Of a stretch of DNA of 64,000 bases, positions 35,875-45,140 are shown in pieces (positions within the stretch are counted from its first letter, which is position 1; every line of letters begins with the position of its first letter). The position numbers and the translations under genes are program-made. The notes under the pieces are model-generated. The model was not told the DNA's origin and made no database searches. It worked only from the letters and a program-made list of their open reading frames with translations. This DNA is from Candidatus Gastranaerophilales bacterium. Its GTDB lineage: Bacteria; Cyanobacteriota; Vampirovibrionia; Gastranaerophilales; Gastranaerophilaceae. Location: contig CALURL010000002.1 of assembly GCA_944323155.1 (NCBI GenBank), positions 62,001 through 126,000 of the forward strand. The letters are read 5' to 3'.

Positions 35875-36645
35875 ATGATAGAGAAACCTAAAACCGCTAA
35901 AGATAGAATTATTTTAGCTTTGGATACTGATAATCTTAAAGAAGCACGTGATTTGGTACGTGAATTAAAAGATTATGTTGGATATTTTAAGATAGGCTTG
36001 CCGTTGATTGTCAATTACGGGTTTGAGGCTTTTAGATTGTTGGAAGAACTTGGTGCTAAATGCTATTATGATTGCAAATTCCATGATATTCCGCATACTG
36101 TTCAAAAAGCTTGTATTAGCCTTGTAAAAAATAATATTGATTTTTTTAATGTGCATATTCAAGGCGGTTCTAAAATGACTTCTGCGGTTGTCAGGGCTTC
36201 TAAGGCTGCTGCTAAATCTATGGGGGTTAACCCTCCGACAATTTTAGGCGTAACTCTTTTATCTAGCTTTGGTCAAAGAACTCTTACTACTGAATTATGT
36301 GTGGATAAAAATATTGAAGATTACGTGCTCCAACTTGCGCGTGTGGCTAAAGATTCTGGACTCGACGGTGTTGTGGCAAGCGCTGATGAAACTAAAAGAA
36401 TTAGACAGGCTTTTAAAGATGAAGAAGGCGCTGAAAATTTTATAATACTTTGTCCTGCTACACGCCCGACATGGGCTTCTGTAAATGATCAAGTTCGCGT
36501 TGATACTCCGCGTGATGCTATTTTAGCAGGTGCTGATTTTATGGTTGTAGGAAGGCCGATTACTACTGCTGATGACCGTATTGGCGCAGCTAAGCTTATT
36601 ATTGATGAAATAGAGTCTACTATTGAAGAGAAAACTGCAGTTTAA
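35875..36645 (+). CDS. pyrF: Orotidine 5'-phosphate decarboxylase PyrF
   Basis: This 256-residue TIM-barrel enzyme converts OMP to UMP. The catalytic D-X-K-X-X-D motif is DCKFHDIPHTV (Asp66, Lys68, Asp71). The N-terminal RIILALDTDNLKEA and the phosphate-binding VGRPITTADDR near the C-terminus are also typical. No other pyrimidine genes are adjacent; it is monocistronic between rmuC and the convergent comEC. Confidence 0.94.
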   Translation: MIEKPKTAKDRIILALDTDNLKEARDLVRELKDYVGYFKIGLPLIVNYGFEAFRLLEELGAKCYYDCKFHDIPHTVQKACISLVKNNIDFFNVHIQGGSKMTSAVVRASKAAAKSMGVNPPTILGVTLLSSFGQRTLTTELCVDKNIEDYVLQLARVAKDSGLDGVVASADETKRIRQAFKDEEGAENFIILCPATRPTWASVNDQVRVDTPRDAILAGADFMVVGRPITTADDRIGAAKLIIDEIESTIEEKTAV

Positions 36646-36655
36646 TATTTTTCTC

Positions 36656-39088
36656 CTAGTGAATCGTTTGTAGTATGCGGGATTTTGTATATTTTCGCTT
36701 AGATTTGTCGTATGTAAGTATTGTATATAAATCACCGTCTGTTGTAATTTTTATGGAATTGTGCCGATCTGTTCTATAAATTTCAGTATTCCGTAAAATG
36801 TCTATTGTACTTTTGTTTGGGTGACCAAAATTGTTTAAACCTGTTGATACTATAGAAATTTTGGTGTTAAGCTTATCAAGCATTCGTTTGTCGACAACAT
36901 TTGGGCCGCCATGGTGTCCGACTTTTAAAACCTCAACATTGGTTGGAATATCTTTTTCTATTTTGTTGAATGCTGTTATGCCTGCATCACCCATAAATAA
37001 CATATCAAAATTTTTATATTGTAACAGAGTTACGATTGAATTTTCATTTTCATGCTGGCCTTCATATTTGAATTTTCTTACTGGTATTGCTGCATAATAT
37101 GTTTTTAATTTAAAATCCGGTTCGGTATAGATTGTTGTATTATTTTCTGGAATCCTGGCGTTAACTTTATTTTCTTGAATTCCTTTATAAACAAATTCAG
37201 CACTTGGTGATGTATCTGTAAAAGAATTTATATAAACATTTTCTACATTCAATGTATTCATAATGTCGTATGCGCCGCCAGAATGGTCGTTATCAAAATG
37301 TGTTATTATCATTCCTTCAATATTTTTTATCCCGCGATCTTTCATATATTTGATGAGAATTGCCTTGGCTTGAGATTGTCCTTTCTTGTAGCCGGAACGT
37401 CCTGTATCTATTATAAAATATTTATTTTGTGGTGTTTTTATTAGGAAACAGTCAGCGTTTTGAACGTCAAACGTTATTATTTCTAAATTATTGTTCGGAA
37501 TATTTATTGTGCTTATGATGAGTAATGTTATTAAAACAAGTGATGTGTATAATAATTTTTTCATTGTTTCTTTATCAGAAAATATTTTTATCGAGATTGT
37601 GATAAGCAGAACCACACAATAGTAAATAAATAGTTGGAATATGGTAGGGTGCGTGGTTTCGACTATTGAATTTGGAAGTTTTGCAAAGAAATCTGAGATG
37701 TAAACGATTATTTTTAGAATATAGTTTAATATAAAGTCGAGCGGCATGCAGACAAATTTTGTGTATGGCATAAATAGTGCAGCAATCGAACTTAAAAATC
37801 CTCCAAAACTTACTACACTCAAAAATGGCACGCTTAATATATTTGCAAAGATAGAATAAAGAGAGAATGTGTTAAAATAAAACATTTGAATAGGTGCAAC
37901 CCAAATTTGTGCAATTACAGGGATAAGCAATGTTCCGGAAATCCAGTCTGGAACATTAATTTCTTTTAATTTTTCAAAAATTATATTCCCTGTTGTTAAT
38001 AGACCGAAAGTTACAAGGAAAGATAGTTGAAAACCAACGTCATTTATATATGCAGGATTGTAGATTAACATCAAAAGAGCTACAAGTGCCAAAAGTGAAA
38101 CACTATGCGTATCTCTATCTATAAGTTTACCTATTAATATTATTAAAAGCATTAGTGCGGCTCTGATGAGCGATGGCCCCAAACCTGTCATAAATGTATA
38201 TAAAATTATGACAAACATTCCTGATATTACAGAAATTTTGAAAGGGACTTTGAGTCTTCGCATAAAGAAAAACCAGAAACCATAAATAAATGCGACATTC
38301 ATTCCGGAGGCCGCAAGTATATGCAGTAAACCTGAATTTATAAATGAAGCCTTTATATAATCCGGCGGAGCAACTGCATCGTCTCCAAATACAATACCTC
38401 CCAAGATTTCAAGGTATGGTGATTTTAGAAATTCCGAATGGGTGGAAATAATTTTATTTCTGATTTTATTTAAATTCTGTAAAAATTTCCATTTAAGTGT
38501 TAATTCTGATTCAATTTTATGTACATCATTTTTGTCAGCATAATAAACTGTAAAAGTATCAAAATTTCTAAGATATTTTCCATAGTCAAACTGTGACGGA
38601 TTTCCGGCAGAAAACGGCGCTCGTAGTTTCCCTTTGAATTCGTAAGTGTTTCCGATTGTTAAATCTTGAAAATTTCCGTCAACATCATTCACTGTTACAA
38701 GTGTTTTAGCGTTTATATTTTTATTGTCAATTTTATTTACATTTACAAAAAATTTTGATTTTTCCTTGACATTACTATTCGGGATTGAAATTATTTGACC
38801 TGTCATTATACAATCACACGGTGCAAGCGGCAAAAGTTCATCAGTTGTATGAATTTTCAACAAAGATATAAAAAATCCAAAATAAAACATTAATATCCAA
38901 AAAATTATATATTTTGTTGATACATAATTTTTTATCAATAATAAAATCCCTAGAATAGTTAGGGTTGCAGCATAAACAATTGCGTGCCCGTAAAAAAATG
39001 ACAGAATTCCGCACATAAAAACAAGTGATGTTATAAACATTACGGAATTTTTGTTTTGTAATGCTTCTGTCACAGCTTTTCTTATCAT
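36656..39088 (-). CDS. comEC: ComEC/Rec2-family DNA uptake channel
   Basis: This protein of about 810 residues has N-terminal membrane segments and a DUF4131 soluble domain, then the Competence membrane domain (ILAASGMNVAFIYGFWFF, GPSLIRAALMLLIIL) and a C-terminal metallo-beta-lactamase domain (FDVQNADCFLIKTP, ITHFDNDHSGGAYD, VGHHGGPNVV). ComEC carries single DNA strands across the inner membrane during transformation; type IV pili usually deliver the DNA, which is interesting beside the pilin family here. The start is uncertain: no ribosome-binding site is visible at 39088 (ATG), 39106 (ATG) or 39130 (TTG). The upstream terminator ends at 39107, so 39088 is preferred, from a promoter with TATTATAAAT. 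Confidence 0.9.
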   Translation of the reverse strand: MIRKAVTEALQNKNSVMFITSLVFMCGILSFFYGHAIVYAATLTILGILLLIKNYVSTKYIIFWILMFYFGFFISLLKIHTTDELLPLAPCDCIMTGQIISIPNSNVKEKSKFFVNVNKIDNKNINAKTLVTVNDVDGNFQDLTIGNTYEFKGKLRAPFSAGNPSQFDYGKYLRNFDTFTVYYADKNDVHKIESELTLKWKFLQNLNKIRNKIISTHSEFLKSPYLEILGGIVFGDDAVAPPDYIKASFINSGLLHILAASGMNVAFIYGFWFFFMRRLKVPFKISVISGMFVIILYTFMTGLGPSLIRAALMLLIILIGKLIDRDTHSVSLLALVALLMLIYNPAYINDVGFQLSFLVTFGLLTTGNIIFEKLKEINVPDWISGTLLIPVIAQIWVAPIQMFYFNTFSLYSIFANILSVPFLSVVSFGGFLSSIAALFMPYTKFVCMPLDFILNYILKIIVYISDFFAKLPNSIVETTHPTIFQLFIYYCVVLLITISIKIFSDKETMKKLLYTSLVLITLLIISTINIPNNNLEIITFDVQNADCFLIKTPQNKYFIIDTGRSGYKKGQSQAKAILIKYMKDRGIKNIEGMIITHFDNDHSGGAYDIMNTLNVENVYINSFTDTSPSAEFVYKGIQENKVNARIPENNTTIYTEPDFKLKTYYAAIPVRKFKYEGQHENENSIVTLLQYKNFDMLFMGDAGITAFNKIEKDIPTNVEVLKVGHHGGPNVVDKRMLDKLNTKISIVSTGLNNFGHPNKSTIDILRNTEIYRTDRHNSIKITTDGDLYTILTYDKSKRKYTKSRILQTIH

Positions 39089-39106
39089 AATAGATTTATA
39101 ATACAT

Positions 39107-39140
39107 AAAAAAAGAGATTGAATAAACCAATCTCTTTTTT
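39107..39140 (-). terminator. Intrinsic terminator after the GHL10-type gene
   Basis: AAAAAAGAGATTG and CAATCTCTTTTTT form a stem followed by T residues on the minus strand, just after the stop at 39147 and immediately before comEC. Confidence 0.8.
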
Positions 39141-39146
39141 TATTAT

Positions 39147-41099
39147 TTATTTTTTACGGCCAAAAATCCAACGTTTCTTTTTATCTTTATTTTGTTCTGT
39201 TGATGAGGATTGTTTTTTGTCCTGAGGATTTATTTTAAGTGTATATTTTGGGGCAAAAACACTGGTTGACAAAGCTTTCACATATCTGTCTGAAAGGTGT
39301 GCATAATCAAATATTATAACGCCTTTAGAATTTAGTTTTCTTGCTTCGTGGATTTGTCTTATCAAGTCTTCTTCTGAGCCACTCATAAATGTTACGAACA
39401 AGCCGGCATAGAAATCGGTTTTTGGAGATTTTGAACGCAGGACATCCTGCATCATGGAATTTGCCATTTTTGAATCACAAGTTAAGAAAAGTGGTGTAAA
39501 ACCGTCAATATAATCGTTTTGTGACCATGTTTTCCAGTCTTGTTGTTTTTTATCTAGAGCAGCTTGTCTATCAGGGAAGATTACAGCCGTAATGTATGTG
39601 TGTTTTTGTTTTCCAAGTTTGCCTACTTTTTGAACCATTTCTGTTACTTGAGCGCGTCTATAGCCGCACCATACAGGCCATAATGCATCTGTTATTTTTA
39701 AATCTATAGGATCTACTCCATACATTTGTTCAAATTCTTCTCTTGCTGCTGTTGTATAGCCCCAGCTTGATGATTCATTTAATGATACACAGTTTGGGTA
39801 TCTTATGTAATCAAGATTAATTCCGTCTGGTTTGTATCTAGTGATGATTTCATCTATTAATTTATATAAAAATTCCTGTACTTCTTGATTTGCCGGGTCT
39901 ACAAAGTAGCCGTTATGTTCTGAAGTTGATTTTGAAGGCTCAAGAGAATCTGCATCTTTCTTTATTTTATTTCCCCAGGAAGGATTACGTCCCAAAATAC
40001 TTTCAGGATTATCTTTAGGATTCTGCGGGCCGGCGTAGAATGTTTCAAACCAGATATGAACTTTCATATTGCGTTTATGAGCTTCTTTTATCCATATTTC
40101 AAGCGGATCTATACCGGCAAATTGAGGATTTTGTACTGTAAATCCATAGGCCTTCATAGTTTCTGACGGGAAAATTGTTTTGCCGTGAAAGTAGGATTCT
40201 AAGAATATATCGCTAATTCCGGCTTTTTTTATCCGGCTGATTGTATCTTCTATTTCATTTTTTGTTTTTTCAGTTGGTCGTATCCATACACCCTTTAGTT
40301 CATTACTTTTATATGGCACAACACTTTTTAGGGCATCATTTGCAGCTTCTATTGCTAATTTTGAATATTTTTGAACTTCATCTGGATTTTTCTGTGCTTT
40401 TTTTAAATAATTTTTTGCATCATTTATATAACTATTAGGAACTCTCCAGTTGTAATCCGGGACACTTGCTTTGTAAAAATCAATCATCTGTTGTGCTTCT
40501 GCAATTTTCTTTTCTGATTCAAACAGATAGCTTGCAGATGTTGTGTATGTATAAACAATATTTGCATCTTGATCTATATAAATTTTTGTACCTATTTTTA
40601 TACTTTGATTTATCCAATTTTTAGCTTTGCCATGACCGCTTATTACAACCCCATTTGGAGGAATAAAAGAATCTGCACCTGATAATTCTGTGACGGTATT
40701 ACCTTCAACAACAGCTTCTGCGCCGAATTCATTTGTATTTGTTCTTATGCCATATGCTGGCGTGTATATTACAAGCTGATTAATTCCACGTGCTCCAGGT
40801 AGATAACTTCCTGTTCTATTTGTGTAGACAGTAGGATCAATTGCATTAATCCAGGCTTTTGTATGGCTGAATACAACTTCATCTTTCCCGGGCTGATAAG
40901 GTTTAAATGCCGGTGGAACTGCTTTATTTTCAAGGGAGTTATCAAGGTTGCAAGGCGGTTGAACTACTACCGGTAAAGCATTTTCGTTATTCGCTTTTGC
41001 ACTCAAAGCAGGAGAAGGTGTTTGAATTTCTTCTGCCTGACAACTGGCTGTGGTAATTATTAATGCCGCCATTACTGATAAGATATGTTTTATATTCAT
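39147..41099 (-). CDS. Exported glycosyl-hydrolase-like GHL10 (DUF187) protein
   Basis: This 650-residue protein has a signal peptide (about residues 1-22, cut near SCQA/EE). The catalytic-type TIM barrel (about 270-620) matches GHL10: LKGVWIRPTEKTKNEI, KRNMKVHIWFETFYAG, GYFVDPANQEVQEFLY and PDGINLDYIRYP. These proteins are predicted to cleave glycans, perhaps in the envelope, but few are characterised. Before it lies a region of about 200 residues that includes SGADSFIPPNGVVISGHG, found in relatives ahead of the barrel. Last gene of an operon with a TPR protein and a small exported protein. GGGAG precedes the ATG. Confidence 0.88.
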   Translation of the reverse strand: MNIKHILSVMAALIITTASCQAEEIQTPSPALSAKANNENALPVVVQPPCNLDNSLENKAVPPAFKPYQPGKDEVVFSHTKAWINAIDPTVYTNRTGSYLPGARGINQLVIYTPAYGIRTNTNEFGAEAVVEGNTVTELSGADSFIPPNGVVISGHGKAKNWINQSIKIGTKIYIDQDANIVYTYTTSASYLFESEKKIAEAQQMIDFYKASVPDYNWRVPNSYINDAKNYLKKAQKNPDEVQKYSKLAIEAANDALKSVVPYKSNELKGVWIRPTEKTKNEIEDTISRIKKAGISDIFLESYFHGKTIFPSETMKAYGFTVQNPQFAGIDPLEIWIKEAHKRNMKVHIWFETFYAGPQNPKDNPESILGRNPSWGNKIKKDADSLEPSKSTSEHNGYFVDPANQEVQEFLYKLIDEIITRYKPDGINLDYIRYPNCVSLNESSSWGYTTAAREEFEQMYGVDPIDLKITDALWPVWCGYRRAQVTEMVQKVGKLGKQKHTYITAVIFPDRQAALDKKQQDWKTWSQNDYIDGFTPLFLTCDSKMANSMMQDVLRSKSPKTDFYAGLFVTFMSGSEEDLIRQIHEARKLNSKGVIIFDYAHLSDRYVKALSTSVFAPKYTLKINPQDKKQSSSTEQNKDKKKRWIFGRKK

Positions 41100-41104
41100 A
41101 TTTT

Positions 41105-41779
41105 CTACTCCCTGATGACATTATAATAATCTGTTTTGTCATAGTTTAGTTCATTTATTGAGTGGATTTTTTCTTGTAATTCTTTATTTTGCGGGTTTAA
41201 ATTATATGAAATCTGATAAAATTTTTGGGCATTAATTAAATCTGCTAATTTTTCATAAATTATGCCTAATTTTAAATTTAAATTGTATTGTCCGGAATAT
41301 CCGCTGTTGTAAGCAATTTTATAATGATTTAAAGCATGGTGGTATTCTTTTCTTTTAAAGTAATAGTCTCCAAGGTAATAATTCAAATCCGCATTATTTT
41401 TATTAATATTCATTGCTTTAGAAAAGTAGCTTTTTGCAAGAGCGCCTTTATCCGCGATGTCGTAGAGTCTAGCAAGGCGAATAAATGATTTAATATCTGC
41501 AGGCGGCATCATTGTTAACGTATAGTATTCACCTATTGCAAGCTGGAGATAGCGTTCTTTTTCTGCTTGATTTTGTGTTTTTTCTAATTTATGGAAATAG
41601 AAATCGGCCTCTTCAAGAAGCTGATTTCTATTTACTTTTTTATAGTTAAAGTTTATATTGTCATATTCCAAATAACCCGTTTGTGTAGCAAAAATTTTTC
41701 CTGCGGGGCAGAATGCATTAAATAGTAATATAATTATACTTAATCCTAGGGTGGAAATTATATTTTGCTTAAAGGTCAT
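41105..41779 (-). CDS. Exported TPR-repeat protein
   Basis: This 224-residue protein has an N-terminal hydrophobic signal or anchor (IISTLGLSIIILLFNAF) and three or four TPR units (ADLNYYLGDYYFKRKEYHHA, LNLKLGIIYEKLADLINAQK). Its start overlaps the end of the small exported gene upstream by 11 nt and its stop lies 5 nt before the GHL10-type gene, so the three genes form one operon. TPR repeats suggest scaffold or partner binding in the periplasm. Confidence 0.82.
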   Translation of the reverse strand: MTFKQNIISTLGLSIIILLFNAFCPAGKIFATQTGYLEYDNINFNYKKVNRNQLLEEADFYFHKLEKTQNQAEKERYLQLAIGEYYTLTMMPPADIKSFIRLARLYDIADKGALAKSYFSKAMNINKNNADLNYYLGDYYFKRKEYHHALNHYKIAYNSGYSGQYNLNLKLGIIYEKLADLINAQKFYQISYNLNPQNKELQEKIHSINELNYDKTDYYNVIRE

Positions 41780-42095
41780 ATATACTTGGAGTAGTCTTTA
41801 TATTATGCTTCATAAATGAATCATCATCATATGAAGGGTCTATATATTTAAAAAATGTTCTGATTTCTTTAACGGGACTTTTTTCATAATATTCTGGTTC
41901 ATTTTTTGGAGCGACATATACTTCACCGTTAGCTCTTGCTCGGGTTATTTGTGTAGCTTCTATCATTGGATCAGAATGTCCATGTAATTTTAGATAATCA
42001 ACTCCTGCTGCATCTGAATTGGTTAATTCTGCAAATGCCGGTATTGATGCTGTAAATAGTCCAATTAATGTTAAAATTAAAAATCTGTTTTTCAT
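41769..42095 (-). CDS. Small exported unknown protein
   Basis: This 108-residue protein begins at the ATG at 42095, after GAGGTGG; a GTG at 42101 is possible but sits on the ribosome-binding site. Signal peptide FLILTLIGLFTASIPAFA, cleaved before ELTNSDA. The mature part (about 88 residues) is acidic with no cysteines and is not recognised. First gene of the operon with a TPR protein and a GHL10-type protein, so probably part of the same envelope function. Confidence 0.75.
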   Translation of the reverse strand: MKNRFLILTLIGLFTASIPAFAELTNSDAAGVDYLKLHGHSDPMIEATQITRARANGEVYVAPKNEPEYYEKSPVKEIRTFFKYIDPSYDDDSFMKHNIKTTPSIYDL

Positions 42096-42188
42096 TTCCA
42101 CCTCATTTTGTATTATATCATCTAATTATAATACTTTTATTAGTAGTTACAAAATCATTATAATTTCTTTACACAAAATAGACATATA

Positions 42189-43244
42189 TTATTTGTATGA
42201 TTTATTTATAATTTCTTCTAACTTTTCAAGAAGTTGATTTTCTGGAACTTTTGCAATAATTTCGCCTTTTTGGAATATATATCCTTCATTTATGCCGCCA
42301 GCAATTCCAAAATCTGCATGTCTGGCTTCTCCTGGACCATTTACTGCACACCCCATTGTTGCAATAGTAATTGGGGCTTTTATATGTTTAAATTTTTCTT
42401 CTACTTTTTTGGCTAAGTTTATTAAGTCAATTTGAGTTCTTCCGCATGTAGGGCAGGAAATAAAATTAACTCCATTTTGTCTTAGACCAAGGCTTTTTAG
42501 TATTTCGAAACCTGCTGTAACTTCTTCTGTCGGGTTTTCAGTGAGGGATACTCTTATTGTGTCTCCAATGCCTTCTGCAAGAAGTGTACCTAAACCTACA
42601 GATGATTTTATTAAACCGCTTCTTAATGTTCCGGCTTCAGTAACTCCAAGGTGGAGCGGATATGGTATTTTGTCTGCTATTGAACGGTAAGCTTCTATTG
42701 TTGTTAAAACATCGGATGATTTTAGAGAAACTTTGATTAAATCAAAATCCAAATCTTCCAAAATTTTAATGTGCCCAAGAGCGCTTTGTACCATTTTTTC
42801 TGCTAATGGCATGTTTTTATCTAACAAATCCTTTTCTAAAGAACCTGCGTTTACACCGATTCGTATTGGAATATTTTGCTGCTTGGCCAGGGAAACTACT
42901 TTTTCTACATTTTCTCGTTTGCCGATGTTACCCGGATTAAGTCTCAGGGCGTTTATTCCATTATTTATACATTGAATTGCAAGTCTGTAATCAAAATGTA
43001 TATCTGCAATAAGCGGAAGCGGTGATTTTTTTACGATATCTTTAATAGCTTCGGCTGCATCTTTATTCAAAACCGCAAGTCGTACAAGTTCACAGCCTTT
43101 GTCTGCCATTTCATTTATCTGGTGCAATGTTGCATTAATATCTCTTGTGTCTGTGTTACACATGGATTGAACACTGATAGGATTTCCGTTTCCTATTTTT
43201 ACATTTCCTATACAAATTTCTTTTGATTTTCTTCTGTTTATCAT
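42189..43244 (-). CDS. ispG: IspG, 4-hydroxy-3-methylbut-2-enyl diphosphate synthase
   Basis: This 351-residue iron-sulfur enzyme of the MEP isoprenoid pathway starts at the ATG at 43244 (MINRRKSKEICIG); a frame to 43316 extends into the divergent gene. N-terminal barrel motifs include VSVQSMCNTDTRD-like ISVQSMCNTDTRD and RLNPGNIG; the C-terminal 4Fe-4S cysteines are in CPTCGRT and MGCAVNGPGE. The -10 TATAAT (43251-43256, minus) ends 6 nt before the ATG and there is no ribosome-binding site, so the message is probably leaderless. Confidence 0.95.
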   Translation of the reverse strand: MINRRKSKEICIGNVKIGNGNPISVQSMCNTDTRDINATLHQINEMADKGCELVRLAVLNKDAAEAIKDIVKKSPLPLIADIHFDYRLAIQCINNGINALRLNPGNIGKRENVEKVVSLAKQQNIPIRIGVNAGSLEKDLLDKNMPLAEKMVQSALGHIKILEDLDFDLIKVSLKSSDVLTTIEAYRSIADKIPYPLHLGVTEAGTLRSGLIKSSVGLGTLLAEGIGDTIRVSLTENPTEEVTAGFEILKSLGLRQNGVNFISCPTCGRTQIDLINLAKKVEEKFKHIKAPITIATMGCAVNGPGEARHADFGIAGGINEGYIFQKGEIIAKVPENQLLEKLEEIINKSYK

Positions 43245-43250
43245 ATAGTT

Positions 43251-43256
43251 ATTATA
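43251..43256 (-). promoter_or_regulatory. -10 element of ispG
   Basis: TATAAT on the minus strand, 6 nt from the ATG at 43244. A TTACCT 18 bp further upstream could be the -35. Confidence 0.5.
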
Positions 43257-43286
43257 TAACAAGAAAACTTTTGGAGGTAAATTTTT

Positions 43287-44021
43287 ATGAGAGTTGGTGT
43301 AATTTCTGATATCCACGGTAATTTTCAGGCATTGGAAAGTGTTTTAAAAGATATGGAAGGCAAAAAATGCGAGAAAGTTTTTTGCCTTGGAGACTTGGCA
43401 ATGGCAGGACCTCAGCCGAGAATGGTTATTGATTTCGTTTCAAAACAGTCTGATTGGGTAGTTATTCAGGGAAATACAGATAAAATGATTGCAGAATTTA
43501 CTCCAAAATTGTTTGAAGATGTTTATGCATCTTTTCCTGTCATGGCAAATGCTCTTGCTGATGATGTTAATCTTATCGAATCTGATAAGAAAGAATTTCT
43601 CAGACATCTTCCTCCACAAAAAGAGTTGGAAATTGAGGAAGTCAAAATTCTTCTTGTTCATGGCTCTCCAAGACGTAATAACGAGGATATACTTCCTGAT
43701 ATGCCTTTGAAAGTGGTAGAAGAAATGATTGCGGGTGTTGATGCTGATGTAATATTTTGCGGACACACCCATATTCCATGCGGTTACCAGACAAACAGTA
43801 AGCAAACTATTGTAAATGTCGGCAGTGTTGGACGTCCAATGCATGGTGAACCAAAAGCTTGTTATGTGGTTGCTGATTTTGAAGATGGCGGGTTTTCAAT
43901 TGAGCATAGATTTATTGAATATGATACAGTTATGGCTGCTGAGATAATGGCAAAAAGAAATTTTGACGGCTGTTTAAAACTCGCTGAGATGATTACTAAT
44001 CCTACGACAAGGCACATTTAA
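43287..44021 (+). CDS. Calcineurin-like metallophosphoesterase (YfcE/MJ0936-type)
   Basis: This 244-residue protein has all metal motifs: SDIHGN (Asp, His), GDLAMAGP (Asp), GNTD (Asn), LVHGSP (His) and CGHTHIP (His, His). The compact size and GSVGRP near the C-terminus place it with DUF2436/MJ0936-like phosphodiesterases. Substrate unknown. TTGGAGGT lies about 8 nt before the ATG. Confidence 0.9.
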   Translation: MRVGVISDIHGNFQALESVLKDMEGKKCEKVFCLGDLAMAGPQPRMVIDFVSKQSDWVVIQGNTDKMIAEFTPKLFEDVYASFPVMANALADDVNLIESDKKEFLRHLPPQKELEIEEVKILLVHGSPRRNNEDILPDMPLKVVEEMIAGVDADVIFCGHTHIPCGYQTNSKQTIVNVGSVGRPMHGEPKACYVVADFEDGGFSIEHRFIEYDTVMAAEIMAKRNFDGCLKLAEMITNPTTRHI

Positions 44022-44080
44022 ACTTTACATTAACTATGATTAATATTATAATTATTTTAGCAAAATAAAGGAGAGAAAAT

Positions 44081-45111
44081 ATGAAAAAGTTAGAACGACA
44101 CGCTCACGGGGGGGGGGCACAGGCGCAGAGGTAGTTTCAGGTAATGGGCTGAAAGATATATTTTTCTTCCCTCTACCTATGGGAGAGGGTGCCCGAAGGG
44201 CGGGTGAGGGATACTACGTACGTAATTACCTTTGCCAATATTTGAAAGACTTTAAAAATTTTCAGAATATGTGCTGCCAATGCTTTAGGCATTTCCACCA
44301 TCCGTCCGCAAACATTTTTAGGAAGTTAAATGTAGGTTGGGCTTTCAGCCCAACAAAAATCTCAGCCTTCACACTGGCAGAAGTCTTAATTACCCTCGGT
44401 ATAATAGGTGTTGTTGCTGCAATGACCTTACCTTCTGTAATTTTAAATTATCAGAAAAATGTAACAGTGACTCAATTAAAGAAAGCTTATACAACAATAA
44501 GTCAGGCACTTGTTATGGCTCAATCTGATTATGGGGATATGGCAGGCTGGGACTATGTAGATGGTTTAACTGCATCAGAGACTAACGTGTCTTTAAATAA
44601 TTTTGCAAATAAATATTTAATCCCAAATATTAAAAAAGTAGAAAGTTGCCCCTCCGGTACATCAGGAAGAACAAAGTGCGCTTATGAGATATATAATCGT
44701 GACGGTTCAGTGCGTATGTATCAAAATCAAGGAAGTTCAAACGATTATCGTTTTATAATGAATGATGGTGTTGTCGTTAAATTAGCATATAATAATGATG
44801 GCGGCGGTAATGATACAGGAGAAGTTCACTATGGGAGTGTTCTTTTTATTCATATTGATATAAATGGTAAAAAAGGCCCTAATATGGTTGGAAGAGATTT
44901 TTTCTATTTAATACTAGATCCAAATGCGACAAAAGTTTCTATGCTTGGTCTCAATGATGGCGACCAAAAAGCCGGTTCCCAAACAAGAGAAAATTTATTG
45001 AATAATAGTATGCGTGGTTGTAATAGTAATAATGCCTCTCAGGGAAGGGCATATTGCGGCGCTCTTATTCAATATGACGGCTGGCAGATAAAAGACGATT
45101 ATCCATGGTAG
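44081..45111 (+). CDS. Type IV pilin-like protein, out of frame at a G10 tract, with repeat-derived long leader (about 343 residues when joined)
   Basis: AAAGGAGAG precedes the ATG at 44081 (MKKLERHAH), followed by G10 (44108-44117). The ATG frame ends at TAG (44132-44134). In the -1 frame translation continues through about 75 extra residues before the prepilin cleavage site at SAFTLAEVLITLGIIGVV (about 44368). This leader is made of dispersed repeat elements (44172-44354). The body is a close paralogue of the 57788 gene, with IDINGKKGPNMVGRDFFY and the same C-terminus (ALIQYDGWQIKDDYPW). 8 or 11 G, or a -1 slip, would connect the frames. A start at the ATG at 44179 gives a signal-bearing frame without the tract, but has no ribosome-binding site. 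Confidence 0.78.
44108..44117 (+). repeat. G10 homopolymer tract in pilin leader
   Basis: Ten G after codon 9, followed by CACA. The relation to the downstream pilin frame is the same (-1) as at the other three pilin loci. Confidence 0.9.
44150..44365 (+). repeat. Dispersed repeats inserted in frame inside the pilin leader
   Basis: Three modules known elsewhere in the window lie here: a CCCTCTACC...GGGAGAGGG element continuing GGTGAGGGA (compare 5556-5590), a block of which 44234-44256 equals 4667-4689 in reverse with one mismatch, and a hairpin GTTGGGC/GCCCAAC (44336-44354; compare 5443, 5612, 5695). The reading frame stays open through all of them. Confidence 0.75.
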
Positions 45112-45140
45112 AAAAAGGAGGTATGATTCCTCCTTTTTCT
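45110..45140. terminator. Bidirectional intrinsic terminator
   Basis: AGAAAAAGGAGG and CCTCCTTTTTCT form a 12-bp stem between the convergent pilin and murE genes, overlapping both stop codons. Confidence 0.85.

Noticed and set aside
43287-44021. Minus-strand 134-residue frame at 43440-43844
   Set aside because: Opposite to a complete metallophosphoesterase gene; composition is that of an antisense shadow.
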